A DNA stretch of 64,000 nucleotides from Sialis fuliginosa (lineage: Eukaryota; Arthropoda; Insecta; Megaloptera; Sialidae), in NCBI GenBank assembly GCA_961205875.1, contig OY540822.1, positions 11,844,501-11,908,500 on the forward strand, read 5' to 3'. The notes below the pieces were generated by a model. The model had not been told where the DNA came from, ran no database searches, and was given only the letters and a program-made list of their open reading frames with translations. This document shows positions 23,801 to 35,908 of this stretch, piece after piece. Every line of letters starts with the position of its first letter. Positions within the stretch are counted from its first letter, which is position 1. The translations under genes were made by a program, and so were the position numbers.

Positions 23801-26065
23801 ATTGATACTGTCCAGTCACTAACTATGTTTATTCTCTTCATTTTTCATTATTATAACTCAGGTAATATTTGGAATATTGGCAAGGTTAAAGTCTTAAAAT
23901 ATTCTTAAAAGTATAATTAATAAATCTAAGCAAACAAATATTTTGATTTTTTGAAAATCTTGGGGTGATGTAACCCTATTAGCCATTTTAATAGTTATCT
24001 TTTTTTGTGTATTTTGATTTGACTCATTTGTTTATTTTTTAAGATGTTTTGCACACGAATTGGATTTGTCTGGCATGCAAGTGGATGTAGCACTACGCAA
24101 ATTTCAAGCCTATTTTCGAATGCCTGGCGAAGCTCAGAAAATCGAACGACTGATGGAAGTATTTTCGCAACGATATTGTCAGTGTAATATTGATATAATT
24201 GCTCGTCTTAGATCTCCAGACACAGTATGTTTAAATAAACAATACCTAATTGTGTTTATTTTATGTTCTATACTGTACTTTTATTTTTATTTTAGATATT
24301 TGTATTAGCTTTTGCCATAATAATGTTGAACACCGATTTGCATACCCCGAATTTAAAACCCGAAAGAAGAATGAGATTAGAAGACTTTATAAAGAATCTA
24401 CGTGGAATAGACGACTGTGGTGACATAGACAGAGATATGCTCGTTGGAATTTACGATCGAGTCAAAGCTAATGAGTTTAAACCTAGTTCGGATCACGTTA
24501 CTCAAGTAGTTAAGGTTCAGGCTTCTATTGTTGGCAAGAAACCGAACATGGCTTTACCGCATCGTAGACTGGTCTGCTATTGTCGTCTGTACGAGATTCC
24601 TGATATTTATAAGAAGGAACGACCAGGAGTACACCAAAGAGAAGTGTTTTTATTTAATGATTTGCTTGTAGTCACTAAGATTTTGAGTAAGAAGAAATCA
24701 TCAGTTACCTACACATTCCGACAGAGTTTTTCTCTGTGTGGAATGATTGTTACATTATTTGATGTTCCACGTAAGTGCACAAAATAATAAAAGTTATTTA
24801 ATGTTTTTTTTACAATTAACTTCTTTATAGATTATCCATTTGGTATTCGGTTAACCCAGCGTGTGGATGGCAAAGTATTGATAACATTCAATGCCCGTAA
24901 TGAGCATGACAGATGCAAGTTTGCCGAAGACCTTCGAGAGGCGGTGAGCGAGATGGACGAAATGGAAAGTCTGCGTATCGAAGCCGAACTGGAGAGACAG
25001 AAGTCTAGTCGTAACAGATCTGGCACGGAGAACAGGGACAGTGGAGTCGCCGATGTGGAAGTGTGCCCTTGCCCCTGCACCCAAGGCACAGTACTAGTCA
25101 GACCCTCGGACGGAACGGGGCCCATAGGGAACGCGGCCCAGCAAGATATGAACCAACTCAAGCGTTCTGCACTCAGCAACTCTTTGCTAGATATTCATGA
25201 TCAGTGTAAGTAGAATTTTATTAAAATACTTATCTTCTTAGAATCTATACAATTCTTATATCGGATAGATAAAAAAAATATAAAAATTCCTGTTTGATCC
25301 ATACAAACTTTGGAATAATATACAGGTTGGAACATTTGAAGTGTTACAGATTTTTATCTCAGATTATTGCATATTTGAAAAAAAATGTTTTGTTGTGAGG
25401 GAGAAATCAAATAATAATATTTATTTATTTGATTACGAAGGGAGTCATCATCAGAAAAAATATTTAACTTTAGAAAAAAACTTTCTAATAGCAGCACATA
25501 TATTTTAATATAAACGTATAATAAATCTCAAAAAAAATTGTCATTTTTGGCACTTTAAGTTAGGTTATTTCAAAAACATGATGTGAAGAAGCAATTTGGG
25601 CAACAGATTCAGTTTCAGCATGTCAAAAAGCTCCAAGTAGAAACAACAGAACAAAAGTGTTTTTTTGTCAGCCTGTGTTATAGGTTTTACATCCAGAAAG
25701 TACTTTAGTTTGTTGCAATATAAACAAGAGAGTAAATATTTGTAATTTGGTCCGTGAGTTTCATCCATCATACAAGACTGAATATAGAAAACAAACAGAA
25801 TGAAGTCTTTAGAGAGTGTTTGTCTGTATTAGTTACAGGAGACAAGCCACAGAGGCGAGGCAGTGTCGGTTCTCTAGACAGCGGAATGTCCATTTCTTTT
25901 CAGTCAAACTCCGCTAATAATGGAACTCGTGGGGATCCATCAAAATCCAAACCAATGAACCACCAGCAGTCGTTTTTAGGAGGTCTGTTCAATAAAAGGG
26001 AACGTAAGCATTCACGTTCCGAGGACCCATCTAACAGCCCCTTTGTCCGGTCGACGGAGGTATAA
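20807..26065 (+). CDS. siz: IQSEC/schizo ARF guanine-nucleotide exchange factor
   Basis: Nine exons: 20807-21048, 21210-21449, 21712-22005, 22064-22579, 23008-23379, 24044-24224, 24296-24770, 24831-25205 and 25833-26065. All are in phase and give 975 residues. Domains in order: a coiled coil at about 28-80; an IQ motif ([16 protein letters not shown]) at about 190-205 for calmodulin; a Ser-rich linker; a Sec7 domain at about 490-680 with the glutamic finger in [10 protein letters not shown] (Glu near 584) and LNTDLHTPN; then a PH domain at about 690-815. The tail has [18 protein letters not shown] and ends STEV, a class I PDZ ligand, as in other IQSEC/BRAG proteins. Known role: GDP/GTP exchange on ARF GTPases, in myoblast fusion and synaptic traffic. 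An in-frame TGA at 20765 supports the start. Exon 9 uses TATTAG|TTACAG; the AG four bases later would create a stop. Confidence 0.95.
25555..25679. mobile_element. Fragment of the 8784-9272 fold-back family
   Basis: Matches the right arm of the 8784-9272 element: TTAGGTTATTTCAAAAA, CAAGTAGAAACAACA and GTCAGCCTGTGT. Situated in the last IQSEC intron. Confidence 0.6.
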
Positions 26066-26819
26066 ATATAATGTGTATATTCTCCAAGTAGTTTGTTCAT
26101 AATTGTCTAATATAGTTGACATATTTCAAGGCAGAGATGGGTTTTGTGTCTACAGGATGATGGAAATATTAATTGCCATATCGCTTTCAAATGATGTCCA
26201 ACAGATTTTGCCTAAAAAATTGCAATTATTGTTGGATAAGTTGATGTTTGGCTATTATTATTTCTGTTGTTCTGTATATTGTGTAATATAGGCACAGAAT
26301 GATAACAAAAACTGTGTTTCTTTTTTAAATGGTACATTTGCGATGCTTTGTAAATGTATGTTCAGACAATACCTACATGAGTGTAAAGTTTAATTTATTC
26401 TAGTTAAATTTAAGTATCTCAAATGTACAGAACAAGAAGAACACGTTAGTCATTTGACTGGTTACCATTTTGTTATCGTTTTGAGCAATTCATTCTTTTA
26501 GGGATTTTGGCGCAAAGAAATGTGATAAAAAAATCTAGTATTGATATTTTTTATCTGTAGATCATGTGATAGATTTATATTCGTAATGTAAATATTAATT
26601 TAAAAAAAATATACTTCTATCCTATTTATACAAGATATTAGGCACTTTGCATAGTGTATCTTTGAGGCTTTACCTAGAGATATTCTCTTCAATAACTTGT
26701 GCACAGAAGATAAAACTTTTTTTAAAATTATTTGTGTATACATTTTAAATTATTTGATTATCTAACGATAAAATTAGGAATTGATGATTGTAAACATTGT
26801 TGGAATGATTTTTATGTAA

Positions 26820-26825
26820 AATAAA
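26820..26825 (+). terminator. Candidate poly(A) signal of the IQSEC gene
   Basis: A canonical AATAAA about 755 bases past the stop codon. Later AATAAA words exist (for example near 27110), so alternative 3' ends are likely. Confidence 0.4.
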
Positions 26826-29800
26826 CTATAGACTTTGAATCCCTTTATTATAAATGAAACAAAATCTGTTTCTGCCTTTATTTATCATGAATATACATGG
26901 ATAATTTATTTTTCGTTGTTATGTTGGACTATATTTATTATTAATTTGTAACTAATTTCTGGTCTAATATCAGTGGGTTTGTTAAAAATCAGGTGTCATA
27001 GAAAGTTTTGTAAATAACTAATTGACCCCAATATGTCTACTTTCTACACTTAACACTGTTTGAACCTTAATTGTATGTGAATTTTCATACGATAAGTATT
27101 TAAATAAATTATTAATAATAAAATATTTAATTGAGGTCAATTGTATTGTGAACAAAATGTGACCAATCCCAGTTATTTATCTATATTATTATTTATTGAT
27201 ATTATTATATTGACAAAATCATACTCAGCGTCGAAAAGCAAGCACATTGTGTTAAGAAATATACAAAAAGTACTATTATTTATCATGTTTTATTATGGAA
27301 ACACTGTTTTTATTTATATTTAATTTTAAATACAATTACACATAGTAGGAAAGAAATTTTTAATTTCAAAAATGACAATAGTTTATACATTAACTAGTTA
27401 AAGCATTATTTTACTTAACAAAAAAAATCACATAGGTAATGGTATATTTTAAATATTGATAATTCTTTACTGATGCAGCTAAAATAGGAACTTAACTTTC
27501 ATAAACTGAAGAGCAATTTTCCAAAATGAGCCGAAGAGAAAAATTTTAAAACATGGTGTATTTTGGAAAAATAATTTACTATAAAAATCGTGATACAATA
27601 TTAGCTCATTTAGTCATTTTACATTTCTAGAATAATTATATTCACTTTCACATCACTTATTTATAGTTTTTAGTATGTGTGTGTGAACAAGTAAAGACTG
27701 TACCAACATTTCGGAAGACGTGTCACTTATTTACTCAATCGGTACTTAAATAAACTACCTTTAATTATTTTATTACGTATATAAAACTGGTCAAAATGAT
27801 ATATATCGTATTAATCATTGCATTTATCTATAAATTCTTTTATTTTTTAATTTGTAAGATTTAAATAGTATTTAATTTATTTTTAAGTGGTTTAAAAAAT
27901 GTCACTGATTACTAAAATTACTAGTCAAATATTCTTTTTTCAGTGTTTTTAAAGTAATCTTTAACGTACTATATAGCGGGTTGATGAATAAAAATTTTCT
28001 GTTTGGCGACAAAGTATTTTGGAACTATAAATCACACAGTTATAATGTTTATATTTCAAATAATTTCAATCGACCGTTTACTTATAAATAAATTTGCTAA
28101 CCCTCTAATGCATTAATTTTTTTGAGACCTAATAGTTTCTGTGTACATTAATTTCACTATTTTTAACAAAATTCTCTTTGCTACAATAAATGCTTACATC
28201 TCGTGTAACGAAAATAATTCTCCTCAAAGCAGTATTGTGCAATTAGAGGTAAAATTTTTTGTATGGCTGAAAAAACCATCCGCCCTAAGGCAGGTAAGTG
28301 AATTAGAGGGCTAAGTCGATGTTAATTTATTGTTTAGTACTTATTACTTTCAAAAAATAATGTGAAGGTGGTAGAATGTAATATAATTTACTTGAATGGT
28401 TTGAAATTTTAATGTGTAAGATAAAATGTCGCTAGGCAGGAGCAGTTTCTTTTAATCCATTCGGTATTTTAAAGAGTTAAACAATATTTCAATATTATGT
28501 ACTTTAAAGGTTAATTTTATATGAAAATGTGTTAATTATATAATTATGTAGTATGGCAACAAAATACAAACAAGAAGAATTCTACACAGTACCTGGATTA
28601 AATATTTAAAAGAATATTTTTCTACATAATTTAAAAAATATATATAATTAACATTTGAAAAGTAAAATTTATTATTTGTTGCGGAGGAAAGAAAAGTGTC
28701 TTGTCGTTCACCAAATACGTAAATGTATATAATTAACCATTTTAGTGCACACACATACGTCTCTTATATCCTGTAACATATTTATATAGTTTTTGTACCT
28801 AACTCGTACCAGGTTTTAGTATATGCATAAATAAATTGTAATATCAAAGATTTGAGGCTTCTATGCTGATCTCTAGATGTATCTCAAGTCCAGATACAGA
28901 TAAACTGATTTCTTATATACCAGTATTTAAACATTTCAAAAAAGGAGAGAAAGAAATAAAAAAGTAATTAATTATAATGGCCTGTGATTTTTTTCTCATT
29001 TTTTGATACATTTTATGCATTTATTTTTTGTCAAGAGTTTGCGTTAATCAGTGTATTTAACAAATTGTTCAAATATTAATTTTAATTTCTTGTTGTAAAA
29101 AATTGTTGATCATTTCTATTTCAACTAATTAAATAATAATCAACTATGCTAACTAAAGCTCAAAGAAGTAAAAGAATGTTTACAATATAATGAACGTACT
29201 TAACGATTTTTTGCAATAAGATGTTAAATAAGTTAAGGTATTGATAATTTATATTATAACTAATATTGATTTGTTAAATTCATTACCGTTAAATGATAGT
29301 ATAGCTAAAGTACCTTTTTGGGTAATTTGAAGAGCGCTATTTGTGGTATATATATATTTATATTTTTGTGTGTATGTGTTTTTGAAACTGTCAAGTCACT
29401 TGCATTACAGTTTAAACGTCTCATGATATTAACTATATAATATATAGGTCAAAGCTCATATGTATACTCTATAGTAACTAACATTAAATTTCAGTATTAA
29501 TTTTCCCAATATTATAATTTTTTAGTTACTACAAAAAATGTAGATTTATATACTTTATTAACCCAAATTGTAAACCAACTTTATGACAAAAAATTATTGG
29601 AGAAATTATAATAAAGCTAATAGATATTTAAATATTTTTATTTAAATTAAAACCCAATGTTTTACAGAAATAAACTTTTTTGTTAATTATTATAAGGTTA
29701 TTTTGTCAAATTGCTTTCAAGTATTGCTACGGATGGCAGCACTGTAGTCTTCTAAACCATTCTAAGCGAGTTTGTACGTCAAAGTTTCAAATTTTATTTT

Positions 29801-30278
29801 ATTATTTATTTAGAATTCAAGTGATTAATTTATTACATTTTAAATCGGTTTATGTTTAATTTATATATCTTGCGCCAATGAATATAATGAAGTGAACAGT
29901 GATGTTAAACTTTAAATTTTAAAATCGTGTTTCTCAGTAGTTTCATTTGTTGCGTTTAAATATCAGCGATAAATTTTTATAATAAATGTTTTTATGGAAA
30001 AATTGAAGGGCATATTATTAGTTTGATCAGTTCCTGAGAATATTGGTTCGTTGGAAGTCGATGTTCAGTGTTTTTAACACTAATGCCAGGTAAATTTAAA
30101 TTTATTTCTTCAATTGCATAATATGATTTTTTCAGCGTTGTGTAATGATACCCAGTGGTACGGGTTATTTTAGTGTGTAGTTATAACTTGTTTCTGCAGT
30201 TCGAAAAATGAAAACTACGCAGTTGTAAAAAATAATTTGTGTATAGTTGAAAAATTGTAAGTATAAAAGAAAAATATA

Positions 30279-30952
30279 AATAAAACGGCCAAGTGCGTGT
30301 TAGGCACGCACATGATAAGGTTCCGTAGTCATTCTCACTACGATTTATAAAAAGATTCATTTCAAAATTTTTCATAAACTATTTTTGCTACAGCGTTCGT
30401 TATAATTTTCATTGAAAGTGCTAATTAAAAGCTGTTCAGAAATTTTTTCAGATTTTTTGAATCGATAGTTTAAAAATTAGGGGGGGTGGGACGCTCTGAT
30501 AACGACATTCAAAAGCAAGTATATTGTGACTGAAGGGTTAAAATCAAAAGGTCATAACATTTTTTGTTGCATTTTAGGAGACCTATCTCAATGGGATAAG
30601 TGGAAAAAAAGTGAGTTCACCTTTTAGTCTATTTTACAATGTTCGTTATAATTTTCATTGAAAGTACCAATTAAAAGTTATATTCTCAATTTTTTTCAGA
30701 TTTTTTGAATCGATAGTTTAGAAAATAGAGGGGGGACATTGGTAACGACTTTGAACGCAATTATATCGTGACTAAAGGGTTAAAATCACAAGGTCCTAAG
30801 ACAGGGAAGAGAAGAGGGTCCAAAATAATTTTTCTTTTTCAAAAATATCATTATTTCTGTTTTTGGGTTATCATTCTACGTACGTATACCAAATTTCATC
30901 TTAATCTATAAGGGTTCTTATTTTTCTGCGGAACCCTTAAAAGTGTAAGTGT
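30279..30952 (+). mobile_element. Repeat beginning AACGGCCAAGTGCGTG, same family as 1803-2306
   Basis: Starts AACGGCCAAGTGCGTGTTAG and then GGTTCCGTAGTCATTCTCACTA. It has two internal direct repeats of ATAATTTTCATTGAAAGT...TTTTTTGAATCGATAGTTTA (about 30400-30470 and 30650-30720) and ends GGGTTC...TTTCTGCGGAACCCTTAAAAG. Internal duplication makes it longer than the 1803-2306 copy. Confidence 0.65.
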
Positions 30953-32065
30953 AGAGCCAAAAAAAGCTCACAATAATTTGTAAGAAAAGTGCAGAGCAAA
31001 AAAAGAAGATATTTACAGTGGGAAAACCTTAGTTCAAAAGAGTACCGCGAGTCAAAAAAGTTTGGGAACTACTGGTTTATGGTATACAATTAAGGATTGA
31101 AAAAAAAACAGGTAAATGTATATACACTTAATATTTATTTATTTATAAATATGTAAATAATACATTATTAAATAAACACGCATTTATGTATTCTTAAAGA
31201 TTAATCTTTGTTTCAAAGACTTCTTAAAACTTTTATTTTGATTGTGTTAGGTCATTATCTATGTTTTCAAGAAGTCTATGAAATTCTTATTTTTTCACAT
31301 ATTATAATTCATATCTAATAAAAAGTAAATCTCACTTTTGAACTAATTATTAATCAAATAAGTATATATTTAAACAAATTCGTATTGAAAGTATTTTTTA
31401 GGGGCACAAGCGTAGATGAAATTTATAAGGATACTTATATCATTTTTTAAATCACTTCTAAGGAAGTGAGTAGCTTATATAAAATCATATTTATCAAAAT
31501 CTTGTACCCCCATTAAATAAATTATATTAATTCCTCATTTATACATTACAATGTAGAAATATGGTGCGTTTTTTCTGATTATAATAGTAAATCTAATTTT
31601 TAAAATATGTGTTTTTATGTTTTAACCATAATTTTATGCACTTATCACTTATATTTAATTACATCCAAAGTCTAGATGGTCATTTTCCATCTGAATTATC
31701 ACATTATTTATCCTTTTTCGACAAAATATGATTCGATACAATTATTAATCTTAGAATATAAATTTGTTGTTGCTATATAATTTATTAATGTCTCGTTGAT
31801 CCAAAATACAAATATTAAAAATAGTATTTTAATTTGCTTAAAATCCATCTTTATATATTTTTGTAAACAAGAAATTTATTTATACTTTAGAATTGTTTGT
31901 AACAAAAGTTGGTATAATCGCCTTTTTATCACAATTTCTTATCGTTAAATTAAAATTGCGAATAATTAAATATTTTCTTTCTACAGAAGAACAGATCTTA
32001 ATATTTGTTTATTTTCTTCACAATAAAATTAATTCAATAAATCAATATAGAAATAATACTTACTA

Positions 32066-32544
32066 AGGTACTGGCACCAGTCTTGGATCTTTTATAAGCA
32101 AGGTATATTGTTTTTTAGATTTATGGGCTTCTTTATTAAATCAATTTAATTACCGTCGCAAATAAATTTTGTTTTTAAATTATAGCTTTTTATTTTGTTT
32201 ATGTTTTAACTCCAGTATTGGATAAAGTAAAACCAGATAATGGGTACCTAGTGATGGACACTTTCTAAAGTTTACAAAATGATAATTATTACGAATGTAG
32301 AATCGTAAAAGTAGATGCTATGATAATATACTAATTGATAAATAGATTACACTAATAATTAGTTTAAATGTCCATCATTTTGACACCCATTGGCCGATTG
32401 TCATCAAATTAAGCTGTTTTACAGTTGAGTGTCTATAGATTATGATTCAATAATGACAGTAATAAACTATCAACAAATATTTCTAATTGAGTACATTAAA
32501 TTAAACAAGAATCCAACACTGGGGTATGAGTGGCGCCAGTACCT
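32066..32544. mobile_element. MITE 'AGGTACTGGCACC' family, copy A
   Basis: TA|AGGTACTGGCACCAGTCTTGG at the left and TGGCGCCAGTACCT|TA at the right: inverted termini and a TA target duplication, as in Tc1/mariner-type MITEs. 479 bp, no coding capacity. Confidence 0.85.
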
Positions 32545-33445
32545 TACTAAGAAATTTGATGCATGTTAATATACAAATATACATTTGGTATACATTTCCA
32601 TGAAAAGCTGTTCTAAGAATACGTTATAATATTTTATTTCTTACATACAGAAACGTGATAAAATATTCTCTGAAGTTTATTTATAAAATAACATTTCTAA
32701 AGAAATTAATAAAATTTGTATAGAATAACTTATTTATCTTATTTTATGATATGTCGTTTTGATATGTTTTGTTCATTCGTAAAAAAATACAATGTTTATT
32801 TATTTATCTTACGTGATAACATATTATTACTTTGACTGATTTAATGTTAAGATAAGAGCCCATATTGCAACCGATGATCTAAAATCTAGACTAGTATAGC
32901 TAATCCCCAATTCTGAAGGTTGATATAGCTTGACTGATTTTAGTCAATCTTATTGCTTGGGAATCTTCATTGCTATTAAATCTTATTTTTCATATAGGTA
33001 TATTTTGTGCATTAATGGTATTTAAATACTTATATTATACATATATTTATATATATATTTAACTATATTTCTATAAAAAGCCTAAATTTCAAAAGTTTAA
33101 TTATAAATATAATGTATCTATATATCTTGGATAAAATTTATCAATTATTATATGTTAAAGGGCAAAAATATAGCTAATTTTAGTACCATAACTTTGAAAT
33201 CTATGTATATGTACTTATATATTTAAAAAAAGACTACATTAAGTATTTATCTAATTTATCTAACTATATTTGTTCTATATTTTATTTATATATATAATTT
33301 TTCATATTATTCTCTTACAATACAATATTTTATTATTTTGTTTATCACTCATAATATTACATTTTCACTTGCAACCATTTCTTACAATATATATTTTATT
33401 AATTATTTTTGGAATCCCAGTAATTTGATGAATATGATTTAATTG

Positions 33446-33649
33446 CAGTGGTGTAAAGGGATAGTTTAGGCCCAAAATATTTGTTAATTTTTAGCTCTAC
33501 TTGATCATTAAAATATTTAATTTCATTTTGGTGTCACATACCAATAAATAAAATTTATTTTTGTACAATATGTTTTCTACAAAGCTATAAATTTGATATA
33601 TTTGGGTCCATCCAAGCCCCTCTTATAATATTTTCTTGCTACACCACTG
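33446..33649. mobile_element. Small MITE with CAGTGGTGTA ends
   Basis: Left CAGTGGTGTAAAGG, right CTTGCTACACCACTG: about 11 bp of inverted termini, 204 bp in all. The ends resemble the hAT-like element at 46672-46893. No clear target duplication. Confidence 0.6.
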
Positions 33650-34154
33650 TTTGTGAGGTACTGAAACTCTATTTAATTTAAAGTAGTTATGAATAATTAA
33701 TATAAATATGACATATTTTTTTTTTCATTTAAAACATCATTTGTTACATTTATAAGGACTGCATTTTAAATTGCAAACAATATAATATCAATTATCAGCC
33801 ATATATGCCAGATATTATATTTAATAAAAACAGGTACTTAAAAATCTTATTTAACAACGGTACAAGTAAGTATTTTTGGAACATTTATTGACGATATTTA
33901 TTTGGAACTTAGTTTTGCCACTTAGTTTTTATTTTAAAATAATGTTTGTAAATTATAGGCACTTTGCAGGTAGGCTTTTAATAAAATATAATTAATTATA
34001 TTAGTAACATTATTTTTATTTCAAAATCATAACAAAAACAATATGTATTATTTTTGTGATGAAATTAAATACCGTCAATAAATTATATATAATAGAATAT
34101 AAAACATCGTGGGAGTATTATAATTTTATTTTTATATTTATATTTTAATATTCG

Positions 34155-35000
34155 AATCGTATAATTGAACTGTTTAAAAATTAAAAACAAATACATAAAT
34201 TCATCAAATAATCTATATTTGAATTTTGAAGATATCACTAAATAATACAGAATGAGTAAAAAATATATAATATTGTTCGTATTTTCTAAAATATCCAGTA
34301 TTTAAAAAAATGTTTCAGTAAATGTTTTTAGAGAAATTATTTTCTATGTTATGCTAATCTTAAAAAAATGATGCTATGAGTTACGTTACTATGGCATCTA
34401 GCTTTATTTTTTTAAATGATAATATATCTTTTTTATTGATTCTATAAATATATCTTAATTTTTTGCATACAAATCTGTAAAATTTTAATGAGATTGCAAA
34501 CGAAAATTTTTAAGAAAATTAAACTTTTATAATTTCAGATCACGTTAACTATAACTTAACCAAGTAAGTTTTAGAAAAATAATACAGAGGTGTTTGGACA
34601 ACAATGTACATCATTATTTGTTAAATAAATTTTTTTGGTCGTTAGATTTTTTTGATGATTTACAAAGTTGTCATTTTTCAAAGTTTACTTGGTTAAATTG
34701 CAGTCAATGTGATCTGAGATTTTAAAAATTAATTTTTCGTATGCTTTTTCATTAAAATTTTACACGATTGTATGCAAAAAATTAAGATCTATTCATAGAA
34801 TCTATAAAAGAGATTTGTTGACATTTAAAAAAAAGTAGAGTTGGATGCCATAGCACCGAATTTTTGCGAAGATTTTTTTTAAATAATGAATATTTTAGAA
34901 TATATGAGCAATATTCTATACTCACACTGTATATAAAAATAATATACCAAATTCTACATCGTGTATGTATTTGTAAATATTAAAAACAGTTCATATATTC
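34155..35000. repeat. Large imperfect inverted repeat (fold-back), ~0.85 kb
   Basis: The left arm is about 34155-34585 and the right arm about 34670-35000. Paired landmarks are GAACTGTTT.., CAAATACAT.., TTCTAAAATAT.., CTATGGCATC.., ATCTTAATTTTTTGCATACAA, AGATCACGTTAACT.. (with its partner AGTCAATGTGATCT) and ACCAAGTAA. Only a short spacer separates the arms. A small perfect 8-bp hairpin (GAAATCGG/CCGATTTC) lies at the right edge, about 35001-35027. Confidence 0.85.
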
Positions 35001-35427
35001 AGAAATCGGGCTGGCCCACCGATTTCTTTTATTTTAATTATTATATTATAAATATCAATTGACGTAGGTACATTAAAATAAATATTTTACATAGTATGCG
35101 TATATTTAGTGAAATTTTATTTGGACGTGATATGTATTTTAGTTAACTCTGTACATTCAATTTTAAACCAGATAAAAATGAACGCTATCTAATAAATCAA
35201 TTGTTTAAAATATATACATTAATATATTTTATTTTATGATTAATATTATTATATATTGATGAGTTTTTATGAATATACCATTATTATTTATATTAAAACA
35301 AAGGGGGGGGGGGTATATTTAATAGGGGTGAGGGAAGAGGGTAGAAGACATGAATTCAATACGTTGAGGATAGAGTAAAAAAGTTGACATTCTAGAAGAG
35401 TTTGAAGCAATAATATACGAAAGTATA

Positions 35428-35793
35428 TTAAGTGGATTAAAATAAAAAACATCACCTATTTGGCGACGTAGTACTTTGAAACTATAACTCATACAAATTT
35501 CAGATTTGTCTTAAAATGTTCGTTATTATAGTCCAGCCTTACGTATTAAAATTTGAAATCATTTTCTTTTTCTTATTCTTTATTAACCTGTCTATTATTG
35601 CATAGTTTACATTTATAAAATATACTTCTGTTTCGGTTTTGTGAACTTAAAAATCTAAAAAAATATGTAATATTAACATTGACAGAGTAATTAGAGACTT
35701 TAATACGTAAAATTACACTATTTGTATAATTTACAATTATTTAGTTCTATGTCGCCAAACTAGGTGAAAATTTTTATTTGTCCACTCGATATA
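35428..35793. mobile_element. MITE with ~45-bp inverted repeats (TTTGGCGAC family)
   Basis: The left arm has AGTGGATTAAAATAAAAAAC, ATCACCTATTTGGCGACGTA. The right arm has ATGTCGCCAAACTAGGTG, AAAATTTTTATTTGTCCACT. It lies 116 bases past the prohormone-4 stop codon. Related single ends occur at about 9986, 27970 and 63780. Confidence 0.8.
35773..35778 (-). terminator. Candidate poly(A) signal of prohormone-4, inside a MITE arm
   Basis: TTTATT on the plus strand is AATAAA on the minus strand, about 131 bases after the stop. It is the first canonical hexamer downstream and is part of the terminal inverted repeat of the 35428-35793 element. Confidence 0.45.
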
Positions 35794-35908
35794 TGTACAT
35801 TAATGTACATATTATTAAAATGATGATGGGGGCGTTGAGGAGTAGATACATAATGGGACATATAAGGCTAAAGGTGAGCAAAATGGACGGTGATAGACTT
35901 AAAACCGT

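Larger units (their letters stand above)
26826..35427. other. Long AT-rich intergenic interval, no gene recognised
   Basis: I see no exon with family similarity on either strand. It contains elements at 30279-30952, 32066-32544, 33446-33649 and the large inverted repeat at 34155-35000. A one-ended fragment at about 27970-28025 (GTTTGGCGACAAAGTATTTTGG) belongs to the 35428-35793 family. A possible promoter/first exon lies near 29720-30091. Confidence 0.5.
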
